DNA of 53,969 nucleotides from Nocardia pseudovaccinii NBRC 100343 (GCF_001613225.1 NZ_BDBY01000106.1:1-53969), one strand, 5' to 3'. Positions 33,948 through 43,489 are shown, numbered from the stretch's first letter. A program made the numbers and translations. The notes: generated by a model not told the origin, from the sequence alone.

Positions 33948-34533
33948 TCAGGAGGATCGCTCCCGTGCCACCCGAGCCGCGCTCGAGCAGGCCGGTCGCC
34001 GGTTGTTCGCCGAGCGCGGTTTCGCGGCGACCTCGGCCGAGGAACTCGTGACCGAGGCGGGAGTCACCCGCGGCGCCCTGCACCACCACTACGGCGATAA
34101 GCGCGGTCTGTTCCTGGCCGTGCTCGAAAAAATAGAGGTCGAGATCACGCGGGAAATCGAAAACGCCATCGGCGCAGGGAATCCCGATGACATCCTCACC
34201 TCGATGGCCATCGGCCTGAATGTCTTCCTGGAGATCTGTCAGCGCCCGGAGATGATCCGCATCACCCTCTACGACGGCCCCGCGGTCCTCGGCTGGCAGG
34301 CGTTTCGAGAATTCGAGGCGCGCCATGGGCTGGGGTTGGTCATCGCCCAACTGGAACGCGCCCGCGACGCGGGGCTGATCGCCGATGCGCCGATTCCGGT
34401 CCTGGCTCAGCTGATCTTCAGTGCGGTCACCGAGGCGGGGTTGATCGTTGCGCACGCGGACGACAAGGACGCCGCCCGGGTAGAAGCGCAACAGTCCCTG
34501 ATGCTGCTCATCGGAGGCATTCTCCGCACCTGA
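33934..34533 (+). CDS. TetR-family transcription regulator
   Basis: 199 residues. Helix-turn-helix SAEELVTEAGVTRGALHHHY is classic TetR; the C-terminal half is a helical ligand domain. Overlaps the hydrolase gene, so the two are co-expressed. The 21-bp palindrome at 33024-33044 upstream of the pair is its probable operator, which would also control the divergent amidase. Confidence 0.9.
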   Translation: MQRRSQEDRSRATRAALEQAGRRLFAERGFAATSAEELVTEAGVTRGALHHHYGDKRGLFLAVLEKIEVEITREIENAIGAGNPDDILTSMAIGLNVFLEICQRPEMIRITLYDGPAVLGWQAFREFEARHGLGLVIAQLERARDAGLIADAPIPVLAQLIFSAVTEAGLIVAHADDKDAARVEAQQSLMLLIGGILRT

Positions 34534-34570
34534 CGTGCGCGGTTGTGGAGGTGTCGCATAACTGGTGGCG

Positions 34571-34600
34571 TCCTCACATATGTTGCGTTCTGTGTGAGGA
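34571..34600. terminator. Hairpin between convergent tetR and the VanX-like gene
   Basis: Perfect 8-bp stem TCCTCACA/TGTGAGGA with a 14-base loop, between two convergent genes, so it may serve both strands. No T-run. Confidence 0.4.
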
Positions 34601-34644
34601 GAGCACTAGTTGTGCGAGGTTGGCCACTTGGGGTGGCGGGCATG

Positions 34645-35418
34645 TCATTTGATGGGGAAGTCGAAGTAGGTGTTCGGGAAGGGCTCGCTTTTCAAGGTGA
34701 AGTGCCACCACTCCTCGGGGAGGTTTTTGAAGCCGTGCTCGTCCATGAGGGTTGTCAGTAACTCGCGGAGGGCGCGCTGGTTACCGCTCGGTGCTGGGTT
34801 GGCCGTATGTGCCAGTGGGTCGAAGCAGTCGTAGCCGGTGCCGAAGTCGAGGCTGTTGTCCCGGAAGCGCTGGTCGGCGGGCAGTGTGCAGGCACGCAGC
34901 GGATCACCGCCGTGATACTGCTCCTGATCAGTGGGCGGTAGCGCGACGATCGTGAGATCCAGAGTGCTGCCCCGGCTGTGTCCGGACTTCTCCGCGATGT
35001 ATCCGTCCCGGAACAGATTCGCCTTGTCCACCGTCGGATAGAACTCCGCCCGCATCTTGGTATCGCCGAGATCCTTTGCCCAACTGACGAATTGGTCCAC
35101 CGCCCGCTGCGGCCGATAACAGTCGTAGGTCTTCAGCCCCAACCCCATCGGCCGCAATTCCCGCTGCACTTCCGCAAGCGCCGCAGCCGCCTCTTTCGTC
35201 AACAAGCACTTGGGCGCTTCATACCCATTGATCCGCCCACCGATGAAGTTGTGCTCCCCGAAGTACCGCGCATCGACAACGATCGTCGAATCCAATTCCG
35301 TCACCGAAACGAACGCCGTCTCATCGGCCGCGGGCGAACTCGGGTTGTCTGCACAACTCGCGACCGCGACAGCCGCGACCGCCGCCAAAACCACTGAGCA
35401 GAACCGAATTCCGCGCAT
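34645..35418 (-). CDS. VanX-like D-Ala-D-Ala dipeptidase, lipoprotein
   Basis: 257 residues. Signal peptide with lipobox VASC, so anchored outside the membrane. The peptidase M15D zinc signature is present: SGHSRGSTLDLT (SxHxxGxxxD) and a C-terminal EEWWHF (ExxWH). VanX proteins hydrolyse D-Ala-D-Ala; an exported form would act on peptidoglycan peptides rather than on cytosolic precursors, as in enterococcal VanX. Start at ATG 35418, seven bases after the HIT gene stop, making it the last gene of a three-gene operon. No vanH or vanA partner is present. Confidence 0.85.
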   Translation of the reverse strand: MRGIRFCSVVLAAVAAVAVASCADNPSSPAADETAFVSVTELDSTIVVDARYFGEHNFIGGRINGYEAPKCLLTKEAAAALAEVQRELRPMGLGLKTYDCYRPQRAVDQFVSWAKDLGDTKMRAEFYPTVDKANLFRDGYIAEKSGHSRGSTLDLTIVALPPTDQEQYHGGDPLRACTLPADQRFRDNSLDFGTGYDCFDPLAHTANPAPSGNQRALRELLTTLMDEHGFKNLPEEWWHFTLKSEPFPNTYFDFPIK

Positions 35419-35425
35419 CCGCAGA

Positions 35426-35968
35426 TCATAGCCGCGGATCTGGGTTCCCGAACCCGAGTTCCGCCCGCAACCGCCCACCCAACTCCGCCGCCTCCGCGTC
35501 CGACCAAGAAATCACCCCGTTCTCCGCCATCAACGCATGAAACTGCTGACGCTCATACGGCGTGCCGGGAGTGAGCGGCTGCACATGCCAGTGCACATGA
35601 GCGTTCCCCTGTTGGCTGCCGAGGGAGAGCAGATAGGTGCGCTCGGACGGCACGACGGCTTCGACAGCGCGCGCGACCCGATGAACCACCGCCTGCAATC
35701 GCAGGTACGCATCCTCATCGAAATCGCGAACCACATGCTCGACGTGAATCTTCGGCGCGACCAGCACATGTCCGTACATCGTCGGATATCTCCCGACGAA
35801 AGCAATGTGCACATCGTCATCGAACACGACCTCGTGCTCGGACCCGGGTGCACCGGCAACAAGGTCGCAGATGAAGCAAGCCCCCGACCGCACCCGTTGT
35901 CGATAGCCCGCTAGATCGAACGGCACCCGATCTTGTTGGCTGGGTACCGTCGAGCTGGATTCATTCAT
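35426..35968 (-). CDS. HIT-family hydrolase
   Basis: 180 residues. The histidine triad HVHWHVQ is intact and an N-terminal CFICD pair may bind zinc. HIT enzymes hydrolyse or transfer nucleoside phosphates (AMP-lysine, Ap4A and others); the substrate here is unknown. ATG overlaps the upstream ATPase stop (ATGA), so translation is coupled. Confidence 0.88.
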   Translation of the reverse strand: MNESSSTVPSQQDRVPFDLAGYRQRVRSGACFICDLVAGAPGSEHEVVFDDDVHIAFVGRYPTMYGHVLVAPKIHVEHVVRDFDEDAYLRLQAVVHRVARAVEAVVPSERTYLLSLGSQQGNAHVHWHVQPLTPGTPYERQQFHALMAENGVISWSDAEAAELGGRLRAELGFGNPDPRL

Positions 35969-37449
35969 GACGGTTGGTAGAGGCGGTCGAGATCGATCAG
36001 CTGGATGTCTGGTCGGCTGGCGGCTGTGCGTTCGAGGTCGACGGTGAAGCCGGTAGTGCAGAACAAGGCCAGTACGACGTCGGTGGTGTCATGGCCGAGA
36101 TCGGTCAGCAGTTCCTTGATTCGAACGAGGCGTTCGAGATCGGGTAACCCGCGACGATCGAGTGTCGCCTTGGCTTCCCCGATGACCGTCACGCGCTGGC
36201 CGACCATGGCGAGCACGTCGATCTCGTGCTTGCAGCGGCCCGGATTGTCTTGGACGGTAGCGAATCCGACGTCTCCGAATCCTGCCGGGCTACCGAGTTC
36301 GTCAGGCGCGAAGCGGAGTGTCCAGTCCCGGGCGAGTTCCTCGAAGTGGGCACCGAGGATGTTGGAGCGGAAAGTTGGTGCCGCCGCTTGCCAGACTCGT
36401 TGGGCGCGACCGAATTCGAGCTGTCCCAGATGTGGTGCTGTGATCAATCGATCGAAGCGGATGACCGGGTCCGAAACGGTGATCGTCGGTTTGCGTGCTC
36501 GTAGCATGTCTTGGCTCTTGGTGAGATAGCCTGCGGATTCGAGAACGCCGATCGGATAGCGCACCGAGTTGGCGTCGCGGCCGATCGCGGCGCCGATCTT
36601 GCTGGGTGTGCTGTTGCCCGAAGCGACGGCGCTGAGTATGTCGAAATACAAGGCGCGGCTGCTGATTCGCGGATCTTCGCGCAGCAGGTAGTCCACCTCG
36701 GTGTGGGTGAAGACGCCGATATCCGTGGTCAGCAAGTTGTCGATGACCCATTCATCGAATTCTCCGATCGAGCCCGGCGCGCTCGTGATCAGCGAGCGGT
36801 AGCCAGGGATACCGCCAACGCAAGCGTGGACGCGGAGGGCCGCCGCCGGGTCTGCGATTCCCCACAGCCGCGCGGCTTCTCGGTAGTCCAAGGCGGGTAG
36901 CCGCAGATCCATCATCACGCGACCGCGCAGCGGCTTTGCGCCGGAAAGCAATTCGTGCATGACGCTCAACGCCGAACCGCACAGGACCAGTCGTCCACCG
37001 GGGCCGTTGCCGTTCTGCGAGGCGTCGTATAGATGCTGGATCAGCGAAGGCAGCTGAGGCGCGTTGGCAGTTGCGTAGGGAAATTCATCGATTACCACGA
37101 GGGGTGGCTGGCCCGTGCGCGCTGTGCGCGCTGCTGTTTCCAGCGCGGATCGCAGCAGCCGCTCCCACGGCTCCGGTTGTCCGAGCGCCGAGGCGGGCAG
37201 TCCGGCGTGCTCTGCGATCGTGCCGGCGAACCGCGCGCGGGCGGCACGATCGCCCTCATCTTGGACGCATACCGTGTACAGGCCGCCGACCTCTTTGCAT
37301 GCCGCTGCGAGCAATTGCGTCTTACCGGTCCTGCGTCGACCGGAAACCAAACCGATCCGCAGCGGACCGTCGATGCCGCCATCGAAGAGAAACCGCTCGG
37401 TAGACCGCCACTGTCGGTCACGTCCGACGATGGTTGTCGGCTTGTCCAT
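35965..37449 (-). CDS. AAA ATPase with C-terminal DUF234-like nuclease-fold domain
   Basis: 494 residues. Walker A SGRRRTGKTQLL, Walker B PLVVIDEFPY and a sensor region (LVLCGSALSVM) mark the archaeal-type ATPase group. A winged-helix segment (STPSKIGAAIGRDANSVRYPIGVLE) is followed by a C-terminal domain (CKHEIDVLAMVGQRVTVIGEAKAT) whose E-I-D...G-E-A-K resembles a PD-(D/E)xK nuclease core, as in DUF234 proteins. Such genes are mobile or defence-associated in many genomes; the role is unknown. ATG 37449 has GGAGG six bases upstream. Two unusual palindromes lie just before it. Confidence 0.85.
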   Translation of the reverse strand: MDKPTTIVGRDRQWRSTERFLFDGGIDGPLRIGLVSGRRRTGKTQLLAAACKEVGGLYTVCVQDEGDRAARARFAGTIAEHAGLPASALGQPEPWERLLRSALETAARTARTGQPPLVVIDEFPYATANAPQLPSLIQHLYDASQNGNGPGGRLVLCGSALSVMHELLSGAKPLRGRVMMDLRLPALDYREAARLWGIADPAAALRVHACVGGIPGYRSLITSAPGSIGEFDEWVIDNLLTTDIGVFTHTEVDYLLREDPRISSRALYFDILSAVASGNSTPSKIGAAIGRDANSVRYPIGVLESAGYLTKSQDMLRARKPTITVSDPVIRFDRLITAPHLGQLEFGRAQRVWQAAAPTFRSNILGAHFEELARDWTLRFAPDELGSPAGFGDVGFATVQDNPGRCKHEIDVLAMVGQRVTVIGEAKATLDRRGLPDLERLVRIKELLTDLGHDTTDVVLALFCTTGFTVDLERTAASRPDIQLIDLDRLYQPS

Positions 37450-37466
37450 GTCCACCTCCGCCGTTG

Positions 37467-37480
37467 AGGTAAGCTAACCT
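37467..37480. promoter_or_regulatory. DtxR/IdeR-like palindrome (imperfect)
   Basis: AGGTAAGCTAACCT, a near-palindrome 17 bases before the ATPase start. It resembles the IdeR box core AGGTTAGGCTAACCT but is one base shorter at the centre, so metal control is only a possibility. Confidence 0.3.
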
Positions 37481-37484
37481 ACTG

Positions 37485-37523
37485 CTAATTAGTGTAAATC
37501 GATTTACCCTAATTAGAGTAAAT
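37485..37523. promoter_or_regulatory. 32-bp near-perfect palindrome with three ATTAGnGTAAAT units
   Basis: CTAATTAG, one base, GTAAATC/GATTTAC (a perfect 14-bp dyad), one base, CTAATTAG: symmetric over 37485-37516 except for the single spacer bases. Read as units, ATTAGTGTAAAT (37488) and ATTAGAGTAAAT (37512) are direct repeats, with an inverted ATTAGGGTAAAT between them. It is strongly AT-rich in a GC-rich genome and lies between the divergent ATPase operon and recO, so it is probably an operator and/or promoter of the ATPase operon. Confidence 0.6.
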
Positions 37524-37681
37524 GGTGGTGCAGAAGATCCCGTGCTGGTCCGCACAGTGGTTCTGGCAGGTGCGCATCGGCAGCGCACGCATCGGCTCTA
37601 GGACTTCTCATAGAGTGCGATCGAGTCGACTCGAGCTCGTGCCTGACGGTGGGCGTCGGCCATTCGTGAAAGGATGGGCAG

Positions 37682-38467
37682 GTGCGGTTGTATCGGGACG
37701 AGGCGGTGGTGGTTCGCCAGCATAAGCTGGGCGAGGCGGATCGCATTGTCACGTTGTTGACGCGGCAGCACGGGTTGGTGCGGGCGGTGGCCAAGGGGGT
37801 GCGGCGGACCAAGTCGCGGTTCGGGGCGCGGTTGGAGCCGTTCGCGTACGTGGACGTGCAGCTGCATCCGGGCCGCAATCTCGACACGGTCACCCAGGTG
37901 CACACCATGGAGGCATTCGCCGCCGATATCGTCGACGACTATGGCCGCTACACAACGGCCTGCGCGGTGCTGGAGACCGCGGAGCGGCTGGCCGGTGAGG
38001 AGCGCGCGCCCGCGCCGAAGCTGCACGCATTGACCGCGAGCGCGCTGCGGGCGATCGCCGCCAAACAGCGCCCGCACGAGCTGATCCTCGACGCATACCT
38101 GTTGCGTGCCATGGGTTTTGCGGGCTGGGCACCCGCGCTGGACGAATGCGCGCGCTGCGCGACACCCGGCCCGCATCGCGCCTTCCACGTCGCCGCGGGC
38201 GGTGCGGTCTGCGTGCACTGCCGTCCGCCGGGGTCGGCCACTCCGGCCCCGGGCGTGCTCGATCTGCTGGTCGCTCTGCTGAAAGGCGAGTGGGATTACG
38301 TCGAGCAGGTCCCCGATCAGATCCGCAGACAGGCCAGCGGCCTGGTCGCGGCGCATCTGCAGTGGCATCTCGAGCGTCAGTTGCGCACACTTCCGCTGAT
38401 CGAGCGTTCGCGTTCGGCAGACGCAGCGACCGGGCTGGAGTCGTCAACCGCCGCACAGGTGGGCTGA
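37682..38467 (+). CDS. recO: RecO, DNA repair mediator
   Basis: 261 residues. N-terminal OB fold ([24 protein letters not shown]), a conserved [16 protein letters not shown] segment and a zinc site (CARC and CVHC). RecO with RecR loads RecA onto SSB-coated single-strand DNA and anneals strands. GTG at 37682 has AAAGGA upstream. Followed at 53 bases by uppS, as in M. tuberculosis. Confidence 0.94.
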   Translation: MRLYRDEAVVVRQHKLGEADRIVTLLTRQHGLVRAVAKGVRRTKSRFGARLEPFAYVDVQLHPGRNLDTVTQVHTMEAFAADIVDDYGRYTTACAVLETAERLAGEERAPAPKLHALTASALRAIAAKQRPHELILDAYLLRAMGFAGWAPALDECARCATPGPHRAFHVAAGGAVCVHCRPPGSATPAPGVLDLLVALLKGEWDYVEQVPDQIRRQASGLVAAHLQWHLERQLRTLPLIERSRSADAATGLESSTAAQVG

Positions 38468-38520
38468 GGAGGCGAGACGTCGTCGCATTCCCTTCACAAC
38501 CATCAGGCAGGATAGGTGCC

Positions 38521-39345
38521 GTGATCCTCCGTCGAGACTCTGCCGCGCCGACCAGGTCGACCAGCGCACGGTCGGGTGCCGAACGCACCGTCCGCCCGCC
38601 GTCGCCGCATCCATCGGGGGCGACGCCGCCGGAACTGCCTGCGGAGTTGGTGCCCAAGCATGTGGCGCTGGTGATGGACGGCAACGGTCGTTGGGCGCAG
38701 GAGCGCGGGCTGCCGCGCACCGCGGGGCACGAGCGCGGCGAGGCGGTCCTGATGGACACCGTCGAGGGCTGCATCGAGATCGGCGTGAAGTGGCTCTCGG
38801 CCTACGCCTTCTCCACCGAGAACTGGCGGCGCAGCCCGGAGGAAGTGCGCTTCCTGATGGGGTTCAACCGGGATGTCATCCGCCGCCGTCGCGACGAGAT
38901 GCACGAGATGGGTGTGCGGGTGCGCTGGGCCGGGCGGCGACCGCGGCTGTGGCGCAGCGTGATCAACGAACTCGAGACCGCGCAGGAGCTGACCAAGGAC
39001 AACACGGTGATGACCCTCACCATGTGCGTCAACTACGGTGGTCGCGCCGAAATCGCCGATGCGGCAAGGGAAATCGCGCGTCGCGTGGCCGCGGGCGAGA
39101 TCGATCCGGAGCGGGTGACCGAGGCGACGATCGCGAAATACCTGGACGAGCCGGATATGCCGGACGTCGACCTGTTCCTGCGCCCGTCCGGCGAATTCCG
39201 CAGTTCGAACTTCCTCATCTGGCAGTCCGCCTATGCCGAATACGTCTACCAGGACACGCTGTTTCCCGATTTCGACAGGCGCAACTTGTGGGAGGCCTGT
39301 CTCCAGTACGCTTCGCGTGATCGCCGCTTCGGGGGGACCAAGTGA
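38521..39345 (+). CDS. uppS: Polyprenyl (decaprenyl) diphosphate synthase, cis type
   Basis: 274 residues. Catalytic [12 protein letters not shown], the [10 protein letters not shown] segment and [15 protein letters not shown] signature of cis-prenyltransferases. It makes the polyprenyl phosphate carrier for peptidoglycan, arabinogalactan and other wall polymers; the mycobacterial counterpart Rv2361c makes decaprenyl diphosphate. About 40 extra N-terminal residues are Ser/Pro-rich. GTG 38521 is chosen, as the earlier frame lies inside recO. Confidence 0.94.
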   Translation: MILRRDSAAPTRSTSARSGAERTVRPPSPHPSGATPPELPAELVPKHVALVMDGNGRWAQERGLPRTAGHERGEAVLMDTVEGCIEIGVKWLSAYAFSTENWRRSPEEVRFLMGFNRDVIRRRRDEMHEMGVRVRWAGRRPRLWRSVINELETAQELTKDNTVMTLTMCVNYGGRAEIADAAREIARRVAAGEIDPERVTEATIAKYLDEPDMPDVDLFLRPSGEFRSSNFLIWQSAYAEYVYQDTLFPDFDRRNLWEACLQYASRDRRFGGTK

Positions 39346-39358
39346 ACGGCGGCAGCAA

Positions 39359-39787
39359 ATGAACGGCGGCACCGACATGGACGCAGCAGTCACCCCCGAA
39401 CAAGAGCTACAGGCCCGCGCCGGTGCCTGCCTATCGCTCTACGACGTCGACGTGCGCGTCGACTCCGAGGGTTCGATCGGCTTCGAATACGAGGGCGCGC
39501 TGTGCTCGTTGCGCGCGGTAACGCTGGCACCCGGCCTGGATGTGCTGACGCTGACCTGTGTGCTGGCCTGGGACCGCCCGCTCAAGCCGCAGCTGCACAA
39601 GCGAGTCGCCGAGCGCAACAGCGCGATTCAGTTCGGTTCGATCACGCTGATCACCCGCGGCAACCAGGCCGATGTCATGCTGCGCTACACCTTTCCGGCC
39701 GCCGGTCTGGACGATCAGGCATTGGCCACCATGCTGCTGCTCGTGCTCTCCGGCGCGGGTAAGGCGCGGCAGGGACTGCTGCCCTGA
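39359..39787 (+). CDS. YbjN-like small protein (Rv2360c-type)
   Basis: 142 residues, the positional counterpart of M. tuberculosis Rv2360c behind uppS. Predicted alpha/beta protein: SLYDVDVRVDSEGSIGFEYE, RAVTLAPGLDVLTLTCVLAW, GSITLITRGNQADVMLRYTF, then an Ala/Leu helix. This resembles YbjN/type III chaperone folds. Function unknown. ATG 39359 lies 14 bases after uppS; an in-frame ATG at 39377 is possible. Confidence 0.75.
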   Translation: MNGGTDMDAAVTPEQELQARAGACLSLYDVDVRVDSEGSIGFEYEGALCSLRAVTLAPGLDVLTLTCVLAWDRPLKPQLHKRVAERNSAIQFGSITLITRGNQADVMLRYTFPAAGLDDQALATMLLLVLSGAGKARQGLLP

Positions 39788-39871
39788 ACCGCTGACCGCA
39801 TGACAGATGCCATGGCAGGTTCGTGACACTCGTGCGAGGTACCGCCCCCCGTTTTGGGTGACCGTTGAGTC

Positions 39872-40834
39872 ATGACTTCGGCACTGACATCCACGGCCAT
39901 TTTCGCCGCGGCGGGCGGCTCGGGCAGGCACCGGGCGTCGTCCGCGATCGAACTGCGCGATCTGCACAAGAGCTTCCGGCTCCCGGGCGGCGGCGAGGTG
40001 CGTGCCGTCGACGGACTCGACCTGGTGATCGCGCCGGGTGAGATCGTCGCCTTCCTCGGCCCCAATGGCGCGGGTAAGACCACGACCATCGATATGCTGC
40101 TCGGGCTGGCAACGCCGGACGCGGGCAGTGTCCGGGTTTTCGGCGGCCCACCGGCGGAAGCGCTTGCGGCAGGCCGTATTTCGGCGGTAATGCAGTCCGG
40201 CGGGCTACTGCCCGATCTGACCGTCGCGGAGACCGTGCAACTGGTGGCCACCCTGCACGCGCATCCGCGTTCGGTCGATGAGGTGCTCGCGCGCGCCGGT
40301 ATCGCCGATATCGGCGGTCGGCTGGTCGGCAAATGCTCGGGCGGCCAGAAGCAGCGCCTGCGCTTCGCGCTCGCGCTGCTGCCGAATCCGGACCTCATCG
40401 TGCTCGACGAGCCGACCACCGGCATGGATGTCGAAGGACGCCGGGAATTCTGGAATGCGATGCGCGAGGACTCCGATCGCGGCCGCACCGTCCTGTTCGC
40501 CACCCATTACCTCGACGAGGCCGACGCATACGCCGACCGGATCGTACTGGTGCGCGCGGGCCGGATCGTCGCCGACGGCAGTGCCGCCGAGATCAAGAAC
40601 CTGGCCGCAGGGCGCGCCGTCAGCGCGACACTGCCCGGTGCCGATCCGGCCCGCCTGCTCGCGGTCCAGGGCATCGATGACGTCGAGCTGCGCGGTGACC
40701 GAATCATCCTGCACACCAAGGATTCCGACGCCATCGCCCGCTATCTGCTCACCGAGACGGCCGCAGTCGATCTCGAAATCACCTCGCACAATCTCGAATC
40801 CGCATTCCTGGCGCTCACCACCGGAGACAATTGA
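39872..40834 (+). CDS. ABC transporter ATPase (DrrA/CcmA type)
   Basis: 320 residues. Walker A GPNGAGKT, Q-loop VMQSGG, ABC signature CSGGQKQRL (variant of LSGGQ), Walker B LIVLDEPTTGMD, switch His in ATHYLDEAD, and a C-terminal domain. It drives the ABC-2 permease encoded one base after its stop. The family exports drugs or lipids. A two-component system follows, suggesting envelope-stress control. Confidence 0.93.
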   Translation: MTSALTSTAIFAAAGGSGRHRASSAIELRDLHKSFRLPGGGEVRAVDGLDLVIAPGEIVAFLGPNGAGKTTTIDMLLGLATPDAGSVRVFGGPPAEALAAGRISAVMQSGGLLPDLTVAETVQLVATLHAHPRSVDEVLARAGIADIGGRLVGKCSGGQKQRLRFALALLPNPDLIVLDEPTTGMDVEGRREFWNAMREDSDRGRTVLFATHYLDEADAYADRIVLVRAGRIVADGSAAEIKNLAAGRAVSATLPGADPARLLAVQGIDDVELRGDRIILHTKDSDAIARYLLTETAAVDLEITSHNLESAFLALTTGDN

Positions 40835-40835
40835 A

Positions 40836-41615
40836 ATGACCACCCTTGCCTCACAAGCTCTTTCGACCCGTGTTCCGCTCGGCGGCTTCAGCCTCGGCTT
40901 CCTGCGCCTGGAACTGCGCCGCATGCTGCGCAACCGGCGCACCATGATCTTCACGCTGGTCATGCCGCCGCTGTTCTTCGTCATCTTCGGCCTGCAATCC
41001 GACTACCGGACAGAGTCTTTCGGATCGGGCAATGTGACCGGCTATGTGATGGTGTCGATGGCGGTATACGGCGCGATGCTGGCCACCACCAGCGGCGGCG
41101 CGATGGTCGCGATCGAACGCGCGCAGGGCTGGAGCCGCCAATTGCGGCTCACCCCATTGCGTCCCGTCGCCTACATCGCCACCAAGGTCGCCGTCGCGAT
41201 GGTGCTCGGGCTGGTCTCGGTTACTGCGGTCTTCGTCGTCGGGGGAATCGTCGGCGCCCACCTGACGGTCACCGCCTGGGTGAGCTGCTTCCTGCTCGCG
41301 TGGATCTGCTCGCTGGTCTTCGCCGCCTTCGGCCTGTTCGTCGGCTACCTGCTGCCCTCGGAGAATGTCATGCAACTGCTCGGTCCGGCCCTCGCGGGCC
41401 TGTCCTTCGCGGGCGGGCTGTTCATGCCGCTGCACGGCTGGTTCGAGACGGTCTCCAAGATCTTCCCGACAAACGGCGTCGCCACCTTGGCCCGTATGCC
41501 CTTCGGCGACACCAGCGGCGGGTCGATCGCACTGGCCATCCTCAATGTCGTCGTCTGGGCCACGATATTCGTCGGCGGTGCGGCCGTTCTTTTCCGCCGT
41601 GACACCGCACGCTGA
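40836..41615 (+). CDS. ABC-2 type permease
   Basis: 259 residues with six transmembrane helices, starting with the typical LRLELRRMLRNRRTMIFTLVMPPLFFVIFG. Partner of the ATPase just upstream. The export substrate cannot be told. ATG 40836 follows the ATPase stop almost directly. Confidence 0.91.
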   Translation: MTTLASQALSTRVPLGGFSLGFLRLELRRMLRNRRTMIFTLVMPPLFFVIFGLQSDYRTESFGSGNVTGYVMVSMAVYGAMLATTSGGAMVAIERAQGWSRQLRLTPLRPVAYIATKVAVAMVLGLVSVTAVFVVGGIVGAHLTVTAWVSCFLLAWICSLVFAAFGLFVGYLLPSENVMQLLGPALAGLSFAGGLFMPLHGWFETVSKIFPTNGVATLARMPFGDTSGGSIALAILNVVVWATIFVGGAAVLFRRDTAR

Positions 41616-42119
41616 ACCATCCGGCACCATCAGCCGCCTACCCCTGAGGGTGGGCGGCTATGTCGTGCGATGCGGCAGCCCGGTGCGAATGGACCAGGCG
41701 GTGTGTGGGGCTGTAGCGACGATGCCGCGTGGATCGGTCGTCGGATGGCGGTCGGCTGTGCCGCGCGGGCCAGCCATGCGATGCCGGGCGACTTCGTGGT
41801 GCGCCGGTGCGGGCGAATCGATCATCCTGTGCGAAGCGAGCGCGCGGGCCTGCGGCCAAGACTTCCGCAGGGGCGGGGCGGAGTGGCCGACGATGCCGCG
41901 GGCTGATCGCAGGGCGGGTGGTCGGCCGCTCCGCTCGGGCTTGCTATGCGATGCTGGGCGGCGGCGGTCGGCGCATGTGCAGGATGCCGAGCGAGTGTTT
42001 CGTGCGCTGCCAGGGGTACCCGCGGCTGCCCGTTCGGTAGCGTCGACACCTGTGATCAACCACCGCGTGCGCAACCGGGATCGGGTTTACGCATGCGCGC
42101 TGTCGGTGTGGGAGCGCCG
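41616..42119. other. 500-base stretch before the sensor kinase, no convincing gene
   Basis: Long open frames exist in several phases, but their translations are Arg/Cys/Ala-rich, share no domain and lack ribosome sites. A short near-repeat, ATGCGATGCCGGGCG (about 41777) and ATGCGATGCTGGGCG (about 41945), is seen. It may be decayed coding DNA. Confidence 0.4.
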
Positions 42120-43277
42120 ATGGATGTGAAGTCCGTGCTGCGGGGTGGCGCCGCATCCGAATTACTCGATCTGGTGGTGCGGGACGGCGGCATCGGTGCG
42201 AACGTGAAGCGGCGCGGATGGTTCGGCGGGTTCATGTCGGTCATCTGGCTGGCGTACATGATCGGACCGACCATCCAGCGCTGGCGGAACGCGGATCAGC
42301 CGACGGCGAGTCTGGCTACCGCGACACTGTTCGCGTTCGCGGCGCTGATCGTCGGTTCCTTCATTGTCTTCCGGCGCGCCGATGGGACCAGCCGGTGGGT
42401 GGAACGTCCGGTCGATCGGCGCATGTGGCCGGTGCTCGCCGGTATGACAGCGTGCAGCGCCGGGTTGATGGCATTGCTCGGCACGGTCGCGCTGCCGACA
42501 TTGATCTTTGTCGGCGTGATCGCGATCTTTCATATGCCCTCGCGCGAATCCGGTTATGTCGCGTGCACGGTGACGCTCGCGATGTTGCTCGTGCCGGTGG
42601 TGCTGCCGCGCCTGTCCGGGGTGCCCTTCTACGTTTCCTTCGTGCCCGTCCTGATCTGGGTGGCCAGGCAGCTCGGGCTGCGTGGTGAGCGGTTGACCGA
42701 GCTGGCCCGACGGCAGCAGGCCGAACTCGCGATCGTCGAGGAACGCAACCGGGTCGCGCGCGACGTGCACGATATCCTCGGCCACTCGCTTACCGTGATC
42801 ACGGTGAAAACCGAACTCGCACAACGTCTTGTCGATGTGGATCTGACAAGGGCGAAGGCCGAGATGGCCGATGTCGAGCGGCTGGCGCGCGAGGCGCTGG
42901 CCGGAGTGCGGGATACCGTCGGCGGTCTGCGCGAGGTATCGCTACGCGGTGAATTGGCCAACGCGCGAACCGCACTGGCGGCCGCCGATATCGACGCCGC
43001 GCTGCCGGAGGCCGTACCCGATACGCGCCACAGCGAATTGTTCGGTTGGGTGCTGCGCGAGGCGGTCACCAATGTCATCCGGCACAGTGCGGCCCGGCAT
43101 TGCACGGTCACGGTGACCGAGACGAGCATCGAGGTGGGCGATGACGGACGCGGTCTGGGCACAGTCGATTCCGGGTCGGGACTGTCCGGCCTGCGCGAAC
43201 GGGTGCGGGCCGCGGGGGGAACATTGACGCTGTCGTCCGAAGGAGGTGTTCGTGTGCGTGCAACAGTGCCCGAGTGA
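42120..43277 (+). CDS. Sensor histidine kinase (DesK/NarX type)
   Basis: 385 residues. About five N-terminal membrane helices, then HisKA_3 with the phospho-His in ARDVHDILGHSL (H217), and the HATPase_c domain (EAVTNVIRHS N box, VGDDGRGLG, GLSGLRERV). ATG 42120 has GGGAG five bases upstream. With the response regulator downstream and the ABC exporter upstream, this resembles membrane-stress or drug-sensing ABC/two-component modules. Confidence 0.92.
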   Translation: MDVKSVLRGGAASELLDLVVRDGGIGANVKRRGWFGGFMSVIWLAYMIGPTIQRWRNADQPTASLATATLFAFAALIVGSFIVFRRADGTSRWVERPVDRRMWPVLAGMTACSAGLMALLGTVALPTLIFVGVIAIFHMPSRESGYVACTVTLAMLLVPVVLPRLSGVPFYVSFVPVLIWVARQLGLRGERLTELARRQQAELAIVEERNRVARDVHDILGHSLTVITVKTELAQRLVDVDLTRAKAEMADVERLAREALAGVRDTVGGLREVSLRGELANARTALAAADIDAALPEAVPDTRHSELFGWVLREAVTNVIRHSAARHCTVTVTETSIEVGDDGRGLGTVDSGSGLSGLRERVRAAGGTLTLSSEGGVRVRATVPE

Positions 43278-43489
43278 TCCGGAAATGATTCTGAGCGTGT
43301 ACTTTTCGCGCTGTCGTAGCAGTTTCCAACTGTTTCGAAATGCGTGCGGATCGCGGACGTGACGCAGGTCATATGCCAGCAACGGCCGCTGCCGCACGGT
43401 CGATCCATTCCGCGGCAGCCGCTTTTCCGCCACCGTTCGGCTAAAAGCGCACTCCCATATCCATTCCTGTCGTCGAAGGACCACGTCGC

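Noticed and set aside
34645..35418. vanHAX glycopeptide-resistance cluster
   Set aside because: Only a VanX-like exported lipoprotein is present; no vanH, vanA or vanS/R, so a resistance operon is not supported.
41365..42129. 254-aa ORF between the permease and the sensor kinase
   Set aside because: Begins inside the permease gene in another frame, Arg/Cys-rich, no ribosome site or domain.
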